NCBI GenBank assembly: GCA_041391965.1
Contig: JAWKMZ010000006.1
Location: 41,813 to 105,812, forward strand
DNA length: 64,000 nt
Reading direction: 5' to 3'
Source: JAWKMZ01 sp041391965
Lineage (GTDB): Bacteria > Bacteroidota > Bacteroidia > Flavobacteriales > Flavobacteriaceae
The position numbers and the translations under genes were made by a program. The stretch's first letter is position 1. Every line of letters begins with the position of its first letter. Below the pieces are notes generated by a model, which saw nothing but the letters and a program-made list of their open reading frames with translations, was not told the origin of the DNA and searched no databases. Of this stretch, positions 51,012-58,857 are shown in pieces.

Positions 51012-51782
51012 ATGAAACACCTACACTTACTTGTTACCTTTTTATGTTTTACCACGCTCTGCATATCGCAAAATGATACAACCGTTAAAGGTATTGTAAT
51101 GAGTACAAGCACCAATGCACCATTGGAAAGCGTTAATATTGTCAATTTAAATCAAGTAATTGGAACTTCAACAGATAGTGAAGGGGCTTTTGAAATCAAG
51201 GCACAAGTTAATGACACCTTGCATTTATCGTACTTAGGATATAAATCGATTAAGGTTAGAGTAACTAACGACTGGATTAAGTTTGGAACAACCAAAATTG
51301 AAATGACTGAAGTCGCTTTAGCGTTGGAAGAAGTGGTCGTTAATCAGTTAAAATTAACTGGTTACTTAAAAGTAGATATTAACCAAGTACCTATTAAAAC
51401 CAATTACAGATATAGCATCTCTGGGTTATCGACCACTGGTTATGAAGCAGGAAACAACACAGGTGCAGTTAATAAAGTTTTAGGTGCTATTTTTAATCCT
51501 GCTGATTTTTTATATAGCATGTTTGGGAAAAAACCAAATGAACTGAGGAAATTAAAGAAAATGAAGCAAGATGATGAAATTAGGAATATTCTTGCCAATC
51601 GATTTGACCGAGAAATGCTTACCGCTTTATTACAAATAGACCGTTTAGATTTGGATGAAATTGTGAGTCAGTGTAACTATTCTAAAGATTTTATAAAAAC
51701 TGCGAACGACCTTCAAATTTTAGATGCCATTAGTGAGTGCTATGAAGAATACAAAGTGCTAAGTAGAAGTAAGAATCATTAA
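51012..51782 (+). CDS. Secreted carboxypeptidase-like regulatory domain protein
   Basis: 256 residues with a signal peptide (MKHLHLLVTFLCFTTLCISQ). Residues about 22-105 form a CarboxypepD_reg-like/TonB-plug-type beta domain ('VKGIVMSTSTNAPLESVNIV', 'GTSTDSEGAFEIK', 'LHLSYLGYKSIKVRV'). The C-terminal 150 residues are helical and charged ('NELRKLKKMKQDDEIRNIL', 'RFDREMLTALLQIDRLDLDEI') and found in a group of flavobacterial periplasmic proteins of unknown role. There is no beta-barrel, so it is not a receptor itself. It is convergent with an SRPBCC gene. Confidence 0.75.
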   Translation: MKHLHLLVTFLCFTTLCISQNDTTVKGIVMSTSTNAPLESVNIVNLNQVIGTSTDSEGAFEIKAQVNDTLHLSYLGYKSIKVRVTNDWIKFGTTKIEMTEVALALEEVVVNQLKLTGYLKVDINQVPIKTNYRYSISGLSTTGYEAGNNTGAVNKVLGAIFNPADFLYSMFGKKPNELRKLKKMKQDDEIRNILANRFDREMLTALLQIDRLDLDEIVSQCNYSKDFIKTANDLQILDAISECYEEYKVLSRSKNH

Positions 51783-51823
51783 ATTTTTGGTTTTGAGCTA
51801 TTAAGTCAAAACGTTGTTGGTCA

Positions 51824-52351
51824 TTATTTTTCAAGAATTACTTTCAAAGCAGCTAAACCTTCCTCAAAATCTTTTCCAACAACTTTATCCATATTAAAAA
51901 AGAGCATAAAAATGTTGGATGGAAATTTATTGATACCCGAAAATCCCCAAGTAACTTTAGTAGTATTGGCATCCATTTCATCTACTTTTATATAACCATC
52001 TGATTCTGATTTCCATGGTTTAAAAAAGCGCAATTCTGTATTAATAACCTCATTTTCAATAAGTGCTGTTATTTCTTGTTCACCTTCGCCAACCGCCTTG
52101 TTTCCTTTCCATTTATTAATAAACCCTATGTCACCATCAATTCCAAAAGACTCTTGTTTCATGTCTGGATCTTTACGCTTCCATGGCGACCAATGGTCTT
52201 GATTTTTTACCAATTTTAAATATTGAAATACTTCTGGAAGCGGTTTTTGAATATTGATAGTACGTTTTACATGATAGGTCTTTGGAGCAATTAATGCTAA
52301 AAACAAGATTAGTGCAATTATTGAAACAAGGATGTAAACTGCTATGACCAT
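51824..52351 (-). CDS. SRPBCC family (polyketide cyclase/dehydrase-like) membrane-anchored protein
   Basis: 175 residues: one N-terminal hydrophobic helix ('MVIAVYILVSIIALILFLAL'), then an SRPBCC domain ('YHVKRTINIQKPLPEVFQYL', 'NQDHWSPWKRKDPDMKQ', 'NKAVGEGEQEITALIENE', 'TTKVTWGFSGINKFPSNI'). The ligand is unknown and the helix implies a membrane-tethered domain. It lies 27 bp after trmH on the same strand. Confidence 0.85.
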   Translation of the reverse strand: MVIAVYILVSIIALILFLALIAPKTYHVKRTINIQKPLPEVFQYLKLVKNQDHWSPWKRKDPDMKQESFGIDGDIGFINKWKGNKAVGEGEQEITALIENEVINTELRFFKPWKSESDGYIKVDEMDANTTKVTWGFSGINKFPSNIFMLFFNMDKVVGKDFEEGLAALKVILEK

Positions 52352-52378
52352 AATAATTCATTTTAGTTAGCATTAAAT

Positions 52379-53044
52379 TTAGTGCTTTTTTAGCGACTCA
52401 TAAAATCTATTCACAATATCATCATAACTTTTAATAGATTTTTTTATCCAATCCATACGTTTTTCTAAAACTTCAAGTTCTGATAATTGCCAGTTAATAT
52501 CTGTTTGTTTCAGTTTTGTGGTCACATGTTGTAAAATAATGGCAGCAGATACTGAAATATTCAAACTTTCAGTAAAACCAACCATCGGGATTTTTAAAAA
52601 GCAATTTGCTGCATCCAAAACTTCTTGAGACAAACCTTCTGCTTCTCTTCCGAAGAAAAAACACGACTTTTTAGTTACATCAAATTCATTTAATACACTA
52701 TCATTTTCATGTGGTGTTGTTGCCACAATTTGATACCCTTTTTGCTTTAAATCGTTGATACAATCCTTTACTGAACGGTATCGGTTTAAATCTACCCATT
52801 TTTGCGCTCCCATGGCAATTTCCCTGTCAATGCGTTTCGTATTGCGTTCTTCAACAATATTAACTTCCTGAATACCAAACACATCACAGGTTCTAATAAC
52901 GGCACTTGTGTTATGTAATTGGTACACATCTTCCGTAGCCACTGTAAAATGTTTGGTACGCTGTGATAAGACGCTATCAAAGCGCGCTTTTCGATTGTCA
53001 GTCAAATAGGTCTCTAAATGTTGTAAGAGTTTCAAATCTATCAT
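52379..53044 (-). CDS. trmH: tRNA (guanosine-2'-O-)-methyltransferase family protein (TrmH-like)
   Basis: 221 residues, similar in length and layout to TrmH. SPOUT motifs: 'QLHNTSAVIRTCDVFGIQEVN' (motif 1, N and R catalytic), 'SCFFFGREAEGLSQEVLDAA' (motif 2) and 'IPMVGFTESLNISVSAAIIL' (motif 3), with the helical N- and C-extensions ('MDWIKKSIKSYDDIVNRFY'). TrmH methylates Gm18 in tRNA D loops; a different RNA target is possible within the family. It is divergent from the sirtuin gene. Confidence 0.88.
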   Translation of the reverse strand: MIDLKLLQHLETYLTDNRKARFDSVLSQRTKHFTVATEDVYQLHNTSAVIRTCDVFGIQEVNIVEERNTKRIDREIAMGAQKWVDLNRYRSVKDCINDLKQKGYQIVATTPHENDSVLNEFDVTKKSCFFFGREAEGLSQEVLDAANCFLKIPMVGFTESLNISVSAAIILQHVTTKLKQTDINWQLSELEVLEKRMDWIKKSIKSYDDIVNRFYESLKKH

Positions 53045-53081
53045 AACTTCAAATATAAATTTAAAATCTTAATTTAGTCTT

Positions 53082-53756
53082 ATGAAACACCTTGTTGTAT
53101 TGACTGGAGCAGGCATGAGTGCCGAAAGTGGACTTAAAACCTTTAGAGATGCTGATGGTTTATGGGAAGGTCATGATGTGATGGAAGTGGCAACTCCTGA
53201 AGGTTTTACAAAAAACCCTGAACTGGTTTTGGAATTTTACAACCAACGCCGTCAACAATTGTTAGATGTGAAACCAAATGAAGCTCATTTTGATTTGGCT
53301 ACATTGGAAAAAACCTATAAAATAAGCATCATTACACAAAATGTAGACGATTTACACGAACGTGCAGGAAGTACCAATGTGATTCATTTACATGGCGAAT
53401 TATTAAAAGCCAGAAATGTTGTGGATGACACTTTTGTAATGGATTGGAAAACTGACATCAAATTAGGTGATAAGTGCCCAAAAGGACATCAATTACGTCC
53501 ACATATTGTTTGGTTTGGTGAAGCAGTTCCTATGATTGATAAAGCCATCGCTGTTTGTAAAACTGCAGATATGCTATTAATTATTGGCACCTCAATGCAA
53601 GTCTATCCTGCTGCAAGTTTAATACATTATGTACCAAAACCTACACCAACTTATTTTATCGATCCAAAACCAGTTATGGACAGCAACGGAAATTTAAAAG
53701 TCATTGCCAAAACTGCAACTGTTGGCATGAAACAGTTTATAAAACTTGTAACATAA
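53082..53756 (+). CDS. cobB: NAD-dependent protein deacylase (sirtuin, CobB-like)
   Basis: 224 residues. NAD-binding motifs 'LTGAGMSAESGLKTFRDADG', 'ITQNVDDLHERAGS' (catalytic His follows in 'VIHLHGEL'), 'RPHIVWFGE' and 'LLIIGTSMQVYPAA'. The 'FYNQRRQQL' block has the Tyr-x-x-Arg arrangement associated with class III desuccinylases. The zinc-binding module is reduced: between the catalytic His and 'RPHIVWFGE' there is a single Cys ('KCPKGHQL') instead of four, so it probably binds no zinc. It removes acetyl or succinyl groups from lysines. Confidence 0.93.
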   Translation: MKHLVVLTGAGMSAESGLKTFRDADGLWEGHDVMEVATPEGFTKNPELVLEFYNQRRQQLLDVKPNEAHFDLATLEKTYKISIITQNVDDLHERAGSTNVIHLHGELLKARNVVDDTFVMDWKTDIKLGDKCPKGHQLRPHIVWFGEAVPMIDKAIAVCKTADMLLIIGTSMQVYPAASLIHYVPKPTPTYFIDPKPVMDSNGNLKVIAKTATVGMKQFIKLVT

Positions 53757-53791
53757 ACGCAAAAATAATCTGAACTAAAATAATAATCAGC

Positions 53792-53992
53792 TTAATCATC
53801 ATCAGTCAGTTTAAAAAAAGCGTTTATAGGTTTTTTAAACAATGCTGATAATTTTAAAGCCAAAACTGTGGAAGGCACATACCTATTAGCTTCAATGGAA
53901 TTGATGGTTTGACGCGATACGCCAATTTTTTGTGCCAATTCGTCTTGAGTTAGATTTAAAATAGCGCGTTCTACTTTTATGGTATTTTCCAT
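53792..53992 (-). CDS. Small XRE-type HTH transcriptional regulator
   Basis: 66 residues, a compact HTH: 'NLTQDELAQKIGVSRQTINSIEANRYVPS' followed by 'ALKLSALFKKPINAFFKL'. This is the YozG/Cro-like family of very small regulators. Its ATG shares a base with the TAA of the upstream membrane-protein gene (TAATG), so the two are translationally coupled, a frequent HTH/membrane pairing in which the membrane protein may sequester or modulate the regulator (inference). Confidence 0.85.
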   Translation of the reverse strand: MENTIKVERAILNLTQDELAQKIGVSRQTINSIEANRYVPSTVLALKLSALFKKPINAFFKLTDDD

Positions 53993-54441
53993 TATCTGTA
54001 ACGTTTTAAGTTATGATAAAACATAAGTTGTATCATGAGCATAAACAACAAGATTTGAAAATCGCCTAAATCTTTATAAGCTTCACCTCCATCGTGTACC
54101 ACATTAGACACACCAAACTCAACATAAGGCATTACCAAAGCATAAACAACACCAAGAATAAAAGCGAACATATATGATTGAGATCTCAATTGAATGGTCA
54201 TTTCATCTTCCACTTTATCTTTTGAAATAGACATCATTAACATTCCAATCAAAAGTGTTTTTTCTGCCAATAGTTTTAACCATTCTGCATGTTCTTTAAA
54301 ACCAAAAGCTTTCACAAACATCAGCAAAATAGACATTACAACAATGACAATACCAATCTTCATAAATTTATGTGGTAATCTAAATTTGATAAGTTTAGCA
54401 AAACGCTGACGTTCACATTCTAAAAAATTCTCTTTATTCAT
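53992..54441 (-). CDS. Small integral membrane protein paired with an HTH regulator
   Basis: 149 residues from ATG 54441 (an ATG at 54453 would add MLKI). Four hydrophobic segments ('FMKIGIVIVVMSILLMFVKAF', 'LAEKTLLIGMLMMSIS', 'MFAFILGVVYALVMPYVEFG', 'QILLFMLMIQLMFYHNL') are separated by charged loops. No family name is recognised. It is encoded directly before and coupled to the HTH gene; such gene pairs are common in Firmicutes and Bacteroidetes, suggesting a joint function. Confidence 0.7.
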   Translation of the reverse strand: MNKENFLECERQRFAKLIKFRLPHKFMKIGIVIVVMSILLMFVKAFGFKEHAEWLKLLAEKTLLIGMLMMSISKDKVEDEMTIQLRSQSYMFAFILGVVYALVMPYVEFGVSNVVHDGGEAYKDLGDFQILLFMLMIQLMFYHNLKRYR

Positions 54442-54572
54442 AATCTTTAACATTTAATTGACAAACATATTTTCTATTAAGGAAAATTATTTTTCCATAA
54501 TGACAAATATACTTTACATTTTTGAATAAAAAAAAAGAAGTTGATTATTTTTTTAAATCTGATAAAAAATTT

Positions 54573-56210
54573 TTATTTCCTCAAATCAATTTGTTTCAAA
54601 TTCTCTATTCTATTTCTTACCAAAAAATCATCAATAGTTTCAAAATGCTCAATGACACGTTGGTCTTTAAACTCAAATACTTTTTGAGACAAACCTTGAA
54701 GAAAATCTCTATCGTGTGATACTAAAATCAAAGTGCCATCAAACTCTAAAAGGGCTTCTTTTAAAACGTCTTTTGATTTTAAATCTAAGTGGTTGGTTGG
54801 CTCATCAAGAATTAATAAATTCACAGGTTCTAAAAGTAGTTTCACCATAGCCAAACGTGTTTTTTCGCCTCCAGAAAGCACGCTTACTTTTTTATCAATA
54901 TCATCGCCTTTAAACATAAAACGACCTAAAATATTTTTAATTTGCGTTCTGATATCACCTTCAGCAACCTCATCAACCGTTTGAAATATGGTTAAGCCTT
55001 CATCTAATAACGAGGCTTGGTTTTGTGCAAAATAACCAACTTTGACGTTATGACCCAAAGCACAATGGCCTTCGACGTCAATTTCACCTAAAATGGCTTT
55101 AATCATGGTTGATTTCCCTTCGCCATTTCGTCCAACAAATGCCACTTTTTCACCACGAGAAATGGACATATTGGCATTTTTAAACACCACATGGTTGCCA
55201 TACGATTTTGATAAGTCTTTAACGGTTACAGGATAATCACCTGAACGTTGTGCTGGTGGAAATCGGAGTTTTAAAGCTGATGTATCAATCTCATCAACTT
55301 CAATAATTTCCAATTTTTCTAACATTCGTTCTCGAGAATTGACTTGGTTGGTTTTTGAATAAGTGCCTTTAAACCGCTCAATAAATAATTGGGTTTCTGC
55401 AATAAATTTTTGCTGTTCGTTATAAGCTTTTATTTGATGCAAACGTCGGTCTTCACGCAATTGCAAGTAGTGCGAATAGTTGGCTTTATAATCGTAAATA
55501 CGACCCATGGTAACTTCAATTGTTCGGTTTGTAATGTTGTCAATAAAAGCTTTATCATGCGAAATAACCAAGACAGCATTTGCCTTGTTAATTAAAAAAT
55601 CTTCTAACCAAATAACTGATTCAATATCAATATGGTTGGTTGGCTCATCTAATAAAATTAAATCTGGTTTTTGGAGTAAAATTTTAGCTAATTCTATTCG
55701 CATTCGGTAGCCACCACTAAACTCGCTGGTTAATCGTGTAAAATCATCGCGTTTAAATCCTAAACCTGTCAAAGCTTTTTCAACTTCAGCATCGTAATTA
55801 ACATCTTCTAAAGCGTAGTATTTTTCGCCTAAATCGGATACTTTTTGAATGATTTGCATGTATTCATCAGAATCGTAATCGGTTCTGGTTTCTAATGCTT
55901 TGTTTAAAGCGTCCATTTCATCTCGCATTTCAAAAACATGCGCAAAAGCTTTAGAAGCTTCTTCAAAAACAGTACACTTATCTTCGGTTAATAAATGTTG
56001 AGGCAAGTAAGCAATAATAGCATCTTTTGGAAAACGCACATTGCCACGTGTTGCTTTTTGCTCACCAGCAATAATTTTCATCATGGTCGATTTTCCTGCA
56101 CCATTTTTGCCCATTAAGGCAATTTTATCAGTTTCATTTATGGTAAAAGAAACATCTTTAAATAAGGTACTTCCGCCAAATTCTACTGCTAAATTATCAA
56201 CTGAAATCAT
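54573..56210 (-). CDS. ABC-F family ATP-binding protein (EttA/Uup-like)
   Basis: 545 residues from the ATG at 56210; the 14-residue extension to 56252 lies upstream of the predicted promoter. Two ABC cassettes: Walker A 'GKNGAGKSTMMK' and 'GRNGEGKSTMIK', signatures 'FSGGYRMRIELAKILL' and 'LSGGEKTRLAMVKLLL', Walker B 'LILLDEPTNHID' and 'LLILDEPTNHLD'. The linker between them ('FKGTYSKTNQVNSRERMLEKLE') is the P-site tRNA interaction motif region of ABC-F translation factors. No membrane part is present. It acts on stalled or initiating ribosomes; individual specificity is unknown. Confidence 0.93.
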   Translation of the reverse strand: MISVDNLAVEFGGSTLFKDVSFTINETDKIALMGKNGAGKSTMMKIIAGEQKATRGNVRFPKDAIIAYLPQHLLTEDKCTVFEEASKAFAHVFEMRDEMDALNKALETRTDYDSDEYMQIIQKVSDLGEKYYALEDVNYDAEVEKALTGLGFKRDDFTRLTSEFSGGYRMRIELAKILLQKPDLILLDEPTNHIDIESVIWLEDFLINKANAVLVISHDKAFIDNITNRTIEVTMGRIYDYKANYSHYLQLREDRRLHQIKAYNEQQKFIAETQLFIERFKGTYSKTNQVNSRERMLEKLEIIEVDEIDTSALKLRFPPAQRSGDYPVTVKDLSKSYGNHVVFKNANMSISRGEKVAFVGRNGEGKSTMIKAILGEIDVEGHCALGHNVKVGYFAQNQASLLDEGLTIFQTVDEVAEGDIRTQIKNILGRFMFKGDDIDKKVSVLSGGEKTRLAMVKLLLEPVNLLILDEPTNHLDLKSKDVLKEALLEFDGTLILVSHDRDFLQGLSQKVFEFKDQRVIEHFETIDDFLVRNRIENLKQIDLRK

Positions 56211-56230
56211 ACTTAAATTTTTTGAACGTG

Positions 56231-56238
56231 CAAAATTA
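56231..56238 (-). promoter_or_regulatory. Predicted promoter (-7 TAATTTTG) of the ABC-F gene
   Basis: The plus strand reads CAAAATTA, i.e. TAATTTTG on the minus strand, ending 20 bp before the ATG at 56210. This supports that start over the longer frame. Confidence 0.45.
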
Positions 56239-56318
56239 TGAAAATAAGCCACTAATTTGCGAATGTTTTTAAAGTTATGATGCTTATATTACTTTAATTT
56301 TTTCGCTTTTAGTTTTGA

Positions 56319-57557
56319 TTATTTTTTAGAATGTTTTGTTTCTATCCACTTACTCATAAATTTTGTGCTTTGTAGTGAATGATGTTGTAGCATTTGACCA
56401 ATAAAATTTTGTGTACGATGTGCTGATAGATTGTTGCGTAATGCTTCTATTTTAATCATAAAATCGGAAACAAATAATTGCTTATCAAAGCGTGCATTAA
56501 TGACATTAAATCCATTTTTTTGCATGCCATTCCAAAATATTTTATCAGTATATAATTCTATGGCTTTTTCAGCAAAAGTTTTTGGGTCATCTTCTACAAA
56601 TCCATTGGGTTCAAAATAACCAAACATTCCTTCGGCAGCAATAGAAGTCATAACACAAGGCGTTCCATTTTGCATGGCATCAATGAGCTTGCCTTTTAAA
56701 CCTGCTCCAAAACGCAAACCAACCAAACATACTTTTGCTTTTTGCATCACTTCATTTACATCATCAGCAAATCCTTTAATTAAAAAATTGTCTTTCGGAT
56801 TGTGAAGTTGATTTATTTTTTCTGAAGCATATGCGCCATAAATGTGCATTTCGGCTTTGGGTAGTTTTTTATGAATAAGTGGCCAAATTTTTTCTTTTAA
56901 ATACAAAATGGCGTCATAATTTGGAGCATGTAAAAAATTTCCGATGGTTACAAAGTTGGTTCTTTCTTTAAATTTGGGCAATTGTTTCTTAGTTTCCAAA
57001 GCAATTTCTTGGGTCAAAAAAGGCAAATAATAGAGTAAATGCTCATCAACTTTAAATTGATGTTCTAAAATAGTAAGTTCTTCTTCTGAAATAATCAAAC
57101 TCAAATCGCATCTATAAATACTGGCTATTTCGCGTTTTGCAACCTCATTGAACAAATAGGTTTTATCAAATAGTTTATCATTTTTAAGGGCTTGCTCTCT
57201 ACCTTTTCGTAAACAATGCAAATCTTCTGTGTCTAAAATTTTAAGTGCATTGGGGCAATTTTCAGAAACACGCCAACCAAATTGCTCTTCCATCATAAAA
57301 CGGTCAAACAACACCACGTCTGGATTTATTTCCTTGATAAAATCATCAAAACTCGAATGGTTTAATTGAATAGCAACTTGAGTAATCCCAATGGTTGACA
57401 AATCAAATGCGTTATCACTTTTAGCACAAGGACTTGCAAAAATGATGTCATACTTTTTGTTTAGAAAAATTTCAATTAATTGCATCATTCGGCTTCCTGC
57501 TGCCGAACTTTTGGGTTCTGGCCAAACAAAACCGATGATGACTATTTTTTTATTCAT
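56319..57557 (-). CDS. GT4-like glycosyltransferase
   Basis: 412 residues, soluble. N-terminal Rossmann-like half begins 'KKIVIIGFVWPEPKSSAAGSR' and contains 'PDVVLFDRFMMEEQFGWRV' and 'LKILDTEDLHCLRKGRE'; the C-terminal half holds 'FVTIGNFLHAPNYDAILYLK', 'AEMHIYGAYASEKI', 'FLIKGFADDVNEVMQKAKVCLVGLRFGAGLKGKL' (as segments) and 'NGTPCVMTSIAAEGM', typical of GT-B family 4 enzymes with the nucleotide-sugar site near the end. Donor and acceptor are unknown. It is isolated, with no polysaccharide cluster around it; the upstream 16-bp inverted repeat lies 30 bp from its start. Confidence 0.82.
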   Translation of the reverse strand: MNKKIVIIGFVWPEPKSSAAGSRMMQLIEIFLNKKYDIIFASPCAKSDNAFDLSTIGITQVAIQLNHSSFDDFIKEINPDVVLFDRFMMEEQFGWRVSENCPNALKILDTEDLHCLRKGREQALKNDKLFDKTYLFNEVAKREIASIYRCDLSLIISEEELTILEHQFKVDEHLLYYLPFLTQEIALETKKQLPKFKERTNFVTIGNFLHAPNYDAILYLKEKIWPLIHKKLPKAEMHIYGAYASEKINQLHNPKDNFLIKGFADDVNEVMQKAKVCLVGLRFGAGLKGKLIDAMQNGTPCVMTSIAAEGMFGYFEPNGFVEDDPKTFAEKAIELYTDKIFWNGMQKNGFNVINARFDKQLFVSDFMIKIEALRNNLSAHRTQNFIGQMLQHHSLQSTKFMSKWIETKHSKK

Positions 57558-57589
57558 AAACCTATTTATTCACTAAAATTTCAATAAAA

Positions 57590-57636
57590 AAATTCCAAAT
57601 TCCAACAACTTTAAATAACATTGGAATTTGGAATTT
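57590..57636. repeat. Inverted repeat AAATTCCAAATTCCAA / TTGGAATTTGGAATTT (copy 2)
   Basis: A perfect 16-bp stem (57590-57605, 57621-57636) with a 15-nt loop lies between the divergently oriented-ended GT gene start and the stop of the haem-binding gene. The left arm is identical to 27995-28010, so this is a dispersed element. Confidence 0.7.
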
Positions 57637-57657
57637 ACTTTTTTAAAATTGAAAATC

Positions 57658-58131
57658 TTATTCCATTTGCAGTTCTATACTATATTTATAACGAACGCGT
57701 TTTACCCAATCCACCACTTCTTTTATTTGAGCGTCAGATAATTTTGCTTCGGTATGCGTCCAAGTATAAGAGTCTATTGGCATTTCCTTTTTCTCAACCA
57801 TTTCTACCAATTCTTCAAGTTTATGGTCTTTTCGTTTGGTGGAATAGGTATGCCATTTAGAAATATTAAAGTGCTTTTTTCCATCGTTTACGTGGTCAGA
57901 CAACCAATAATTTACAGGTGTAATGTTGTTGTACCAAGGATAACGTGTGACGTCACTATGACAATCATTACAACTTTCTTTAAGAATCACTTTAATATTT
58001 TCTGGTGCTTTGGTTTCTGCATAAAATGCATCCATAGAAGCCATTTCGCCTAAGTTTTTCTTGGGCCCAAAAAACTGAGCAATCACAAACAACACAAGCA
58101 AAATCAATAGTATCTTTTTTATAACTTTCAT
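57658..58131 (-). CDS. Haem-binding domain protein (single CxxCH)
   Basis: 157 residues with an N-terminal hydrophobic segment acting as signal peptide or anchor (residues 5-20). The c-type haem motif is C54-N-D-C57-H58 in 'ESCNDCHSDVTRYPWYNNI', followed by 'PVNYWLSDHVNDGKKHFNIS' and a C-terminal helix with 'MPIDSYTWTHTEAKLSDAQ'. This is the Haem_bd family of periplasmic cytochrome-like proteins. Its redox partner is unknown. It is divergent from the HEAT-like gene upstream of purB. Confidence 0.88.
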   Translation of the reverse strand: MKVIKKILLILLVLFVIAQFFGPKKNLGEMASMDAFYAETKAPENIKVILKESCNDCHSDVTRYPWYNNITPVNYWLSDHVNDGKKHFNISKWHTYSTKRKDHKLEELVEMVEKKEMPIDSYTWTHTEAKLSDAQIKEVVDWVKRVRYKYSIELQME

Positions 58132-58169
58132 TTTTGATTAATTTTAGAGTTTAAAAATAATAAAATCTG

Positions 58170-58736
58170 TTGACTAAAGACCAATTATATACTGAATTAA
58201 ATTACGTTGACCACTCAAGAGCCAACCGCTTGAAATACTCTAATTTAGTGATAGCAAACCCAAATTTGATTCCTAAATTATTAGAGATTATTTTTTTAGT
58301 AGATGATAAAATATCGTGTAGAGCTGCTTGGATTTTTGAGTTTTTGTGCGATAAAAAAATAGAGGCTATTATTCCACACTTAGATTATTTTACAGAACAT
58401 ATTTATAAAGTTCATTTAGATGCTGCTGTCAGACCAGTTGCTAAAATTTGCGAATATTTGGCAAAAGCCTATTATTCAAAAAACAAAAACAAGCTCCAAA
58501 AAGCATTGACCAAAAAGCACCAAGAAAAAATTGTAGAAACCTGCTTTGATTGGTTAATTAACGACCATAAAATTGCGCCAAAAGCTTATTCTATGCATAC
58601 TTTGTACTTATTTAGTACCGATTTTGATTGGATTCATCCTGAATTAGTCAGTATTCTTGAACGCGATTTTTTTACACAAAGCGCTGGCTACAAAGCCAGA
58701 GCACGAACTATTTTAAAAAAATTACAAAAAACCTAA
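58170..58736 (+). CDS. HEAT-like helical protein upstream of purB
   Basis: 188 residues, starting at a TTG (58170, 'TKDQLYTELNYVDHSRANRL'); no in-frame ATG lies near the N-terminus. The protein is all-helical with repeats resembling HEAT/ARM units ('PNLIPKLLEIIFLVDDKISCRAAWIFEFLCDKK', taken as two helices; 'VRPVAKICEYLAKAYYSKN'). I do not recognise a named family; I recall similar hypothetical proteins next to purB in flavobacteria. It is cytoplasmic with no signal peptide. purB has its own promoter, so co-transcription is optional. Confidence 0.7.
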   Translation: MTKDQLYTELNYVDHSRANRLKYSNLVIANPNLIPKLLEIIFLVDDKISCRAAWIFEFLCDKKIEAIIPHLDYFTEHIYKVHLDAAVRPVAKICEYLAKAYYSKNKNKLQKALTKKHQEKIVETCFDWLINDHKIAPKAYSMHTLYLFSTDFDWIHPELVSILERDFFTQSAGYKARARTILKKLQKT

Positions 58737-58824
58737 ACTTAAAATATTGAAGTAATTCTATTTTCAATTTGAATTTCTACTTCAATTTCAATCGCCATAA
58801 ATCGCATATCGTTAATCAAATGTT

Positions 58825-58832
58825 TATCTTTG
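58825..58832 (+). promoter_or_regulatory. Predicted promoter (-7 TATCTTTG) of purB
   Basis: TATCTTTG followed by CAACTT, the same box as before the helicase gene, 26 bp upstream of the purB ATG. Confidence 0.6.
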
Positions 58833-58857
58833 CAACTTCTTAAAAACAGCACAACAC

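Noticed and set aside
58746..58786. ATTGAAGTA / TACTTCAAT inverted repeat before purB
   Set aside because: 9-bp AT-rich arms with a 23-nt loop and no T tract; terminator function cannot be supported.
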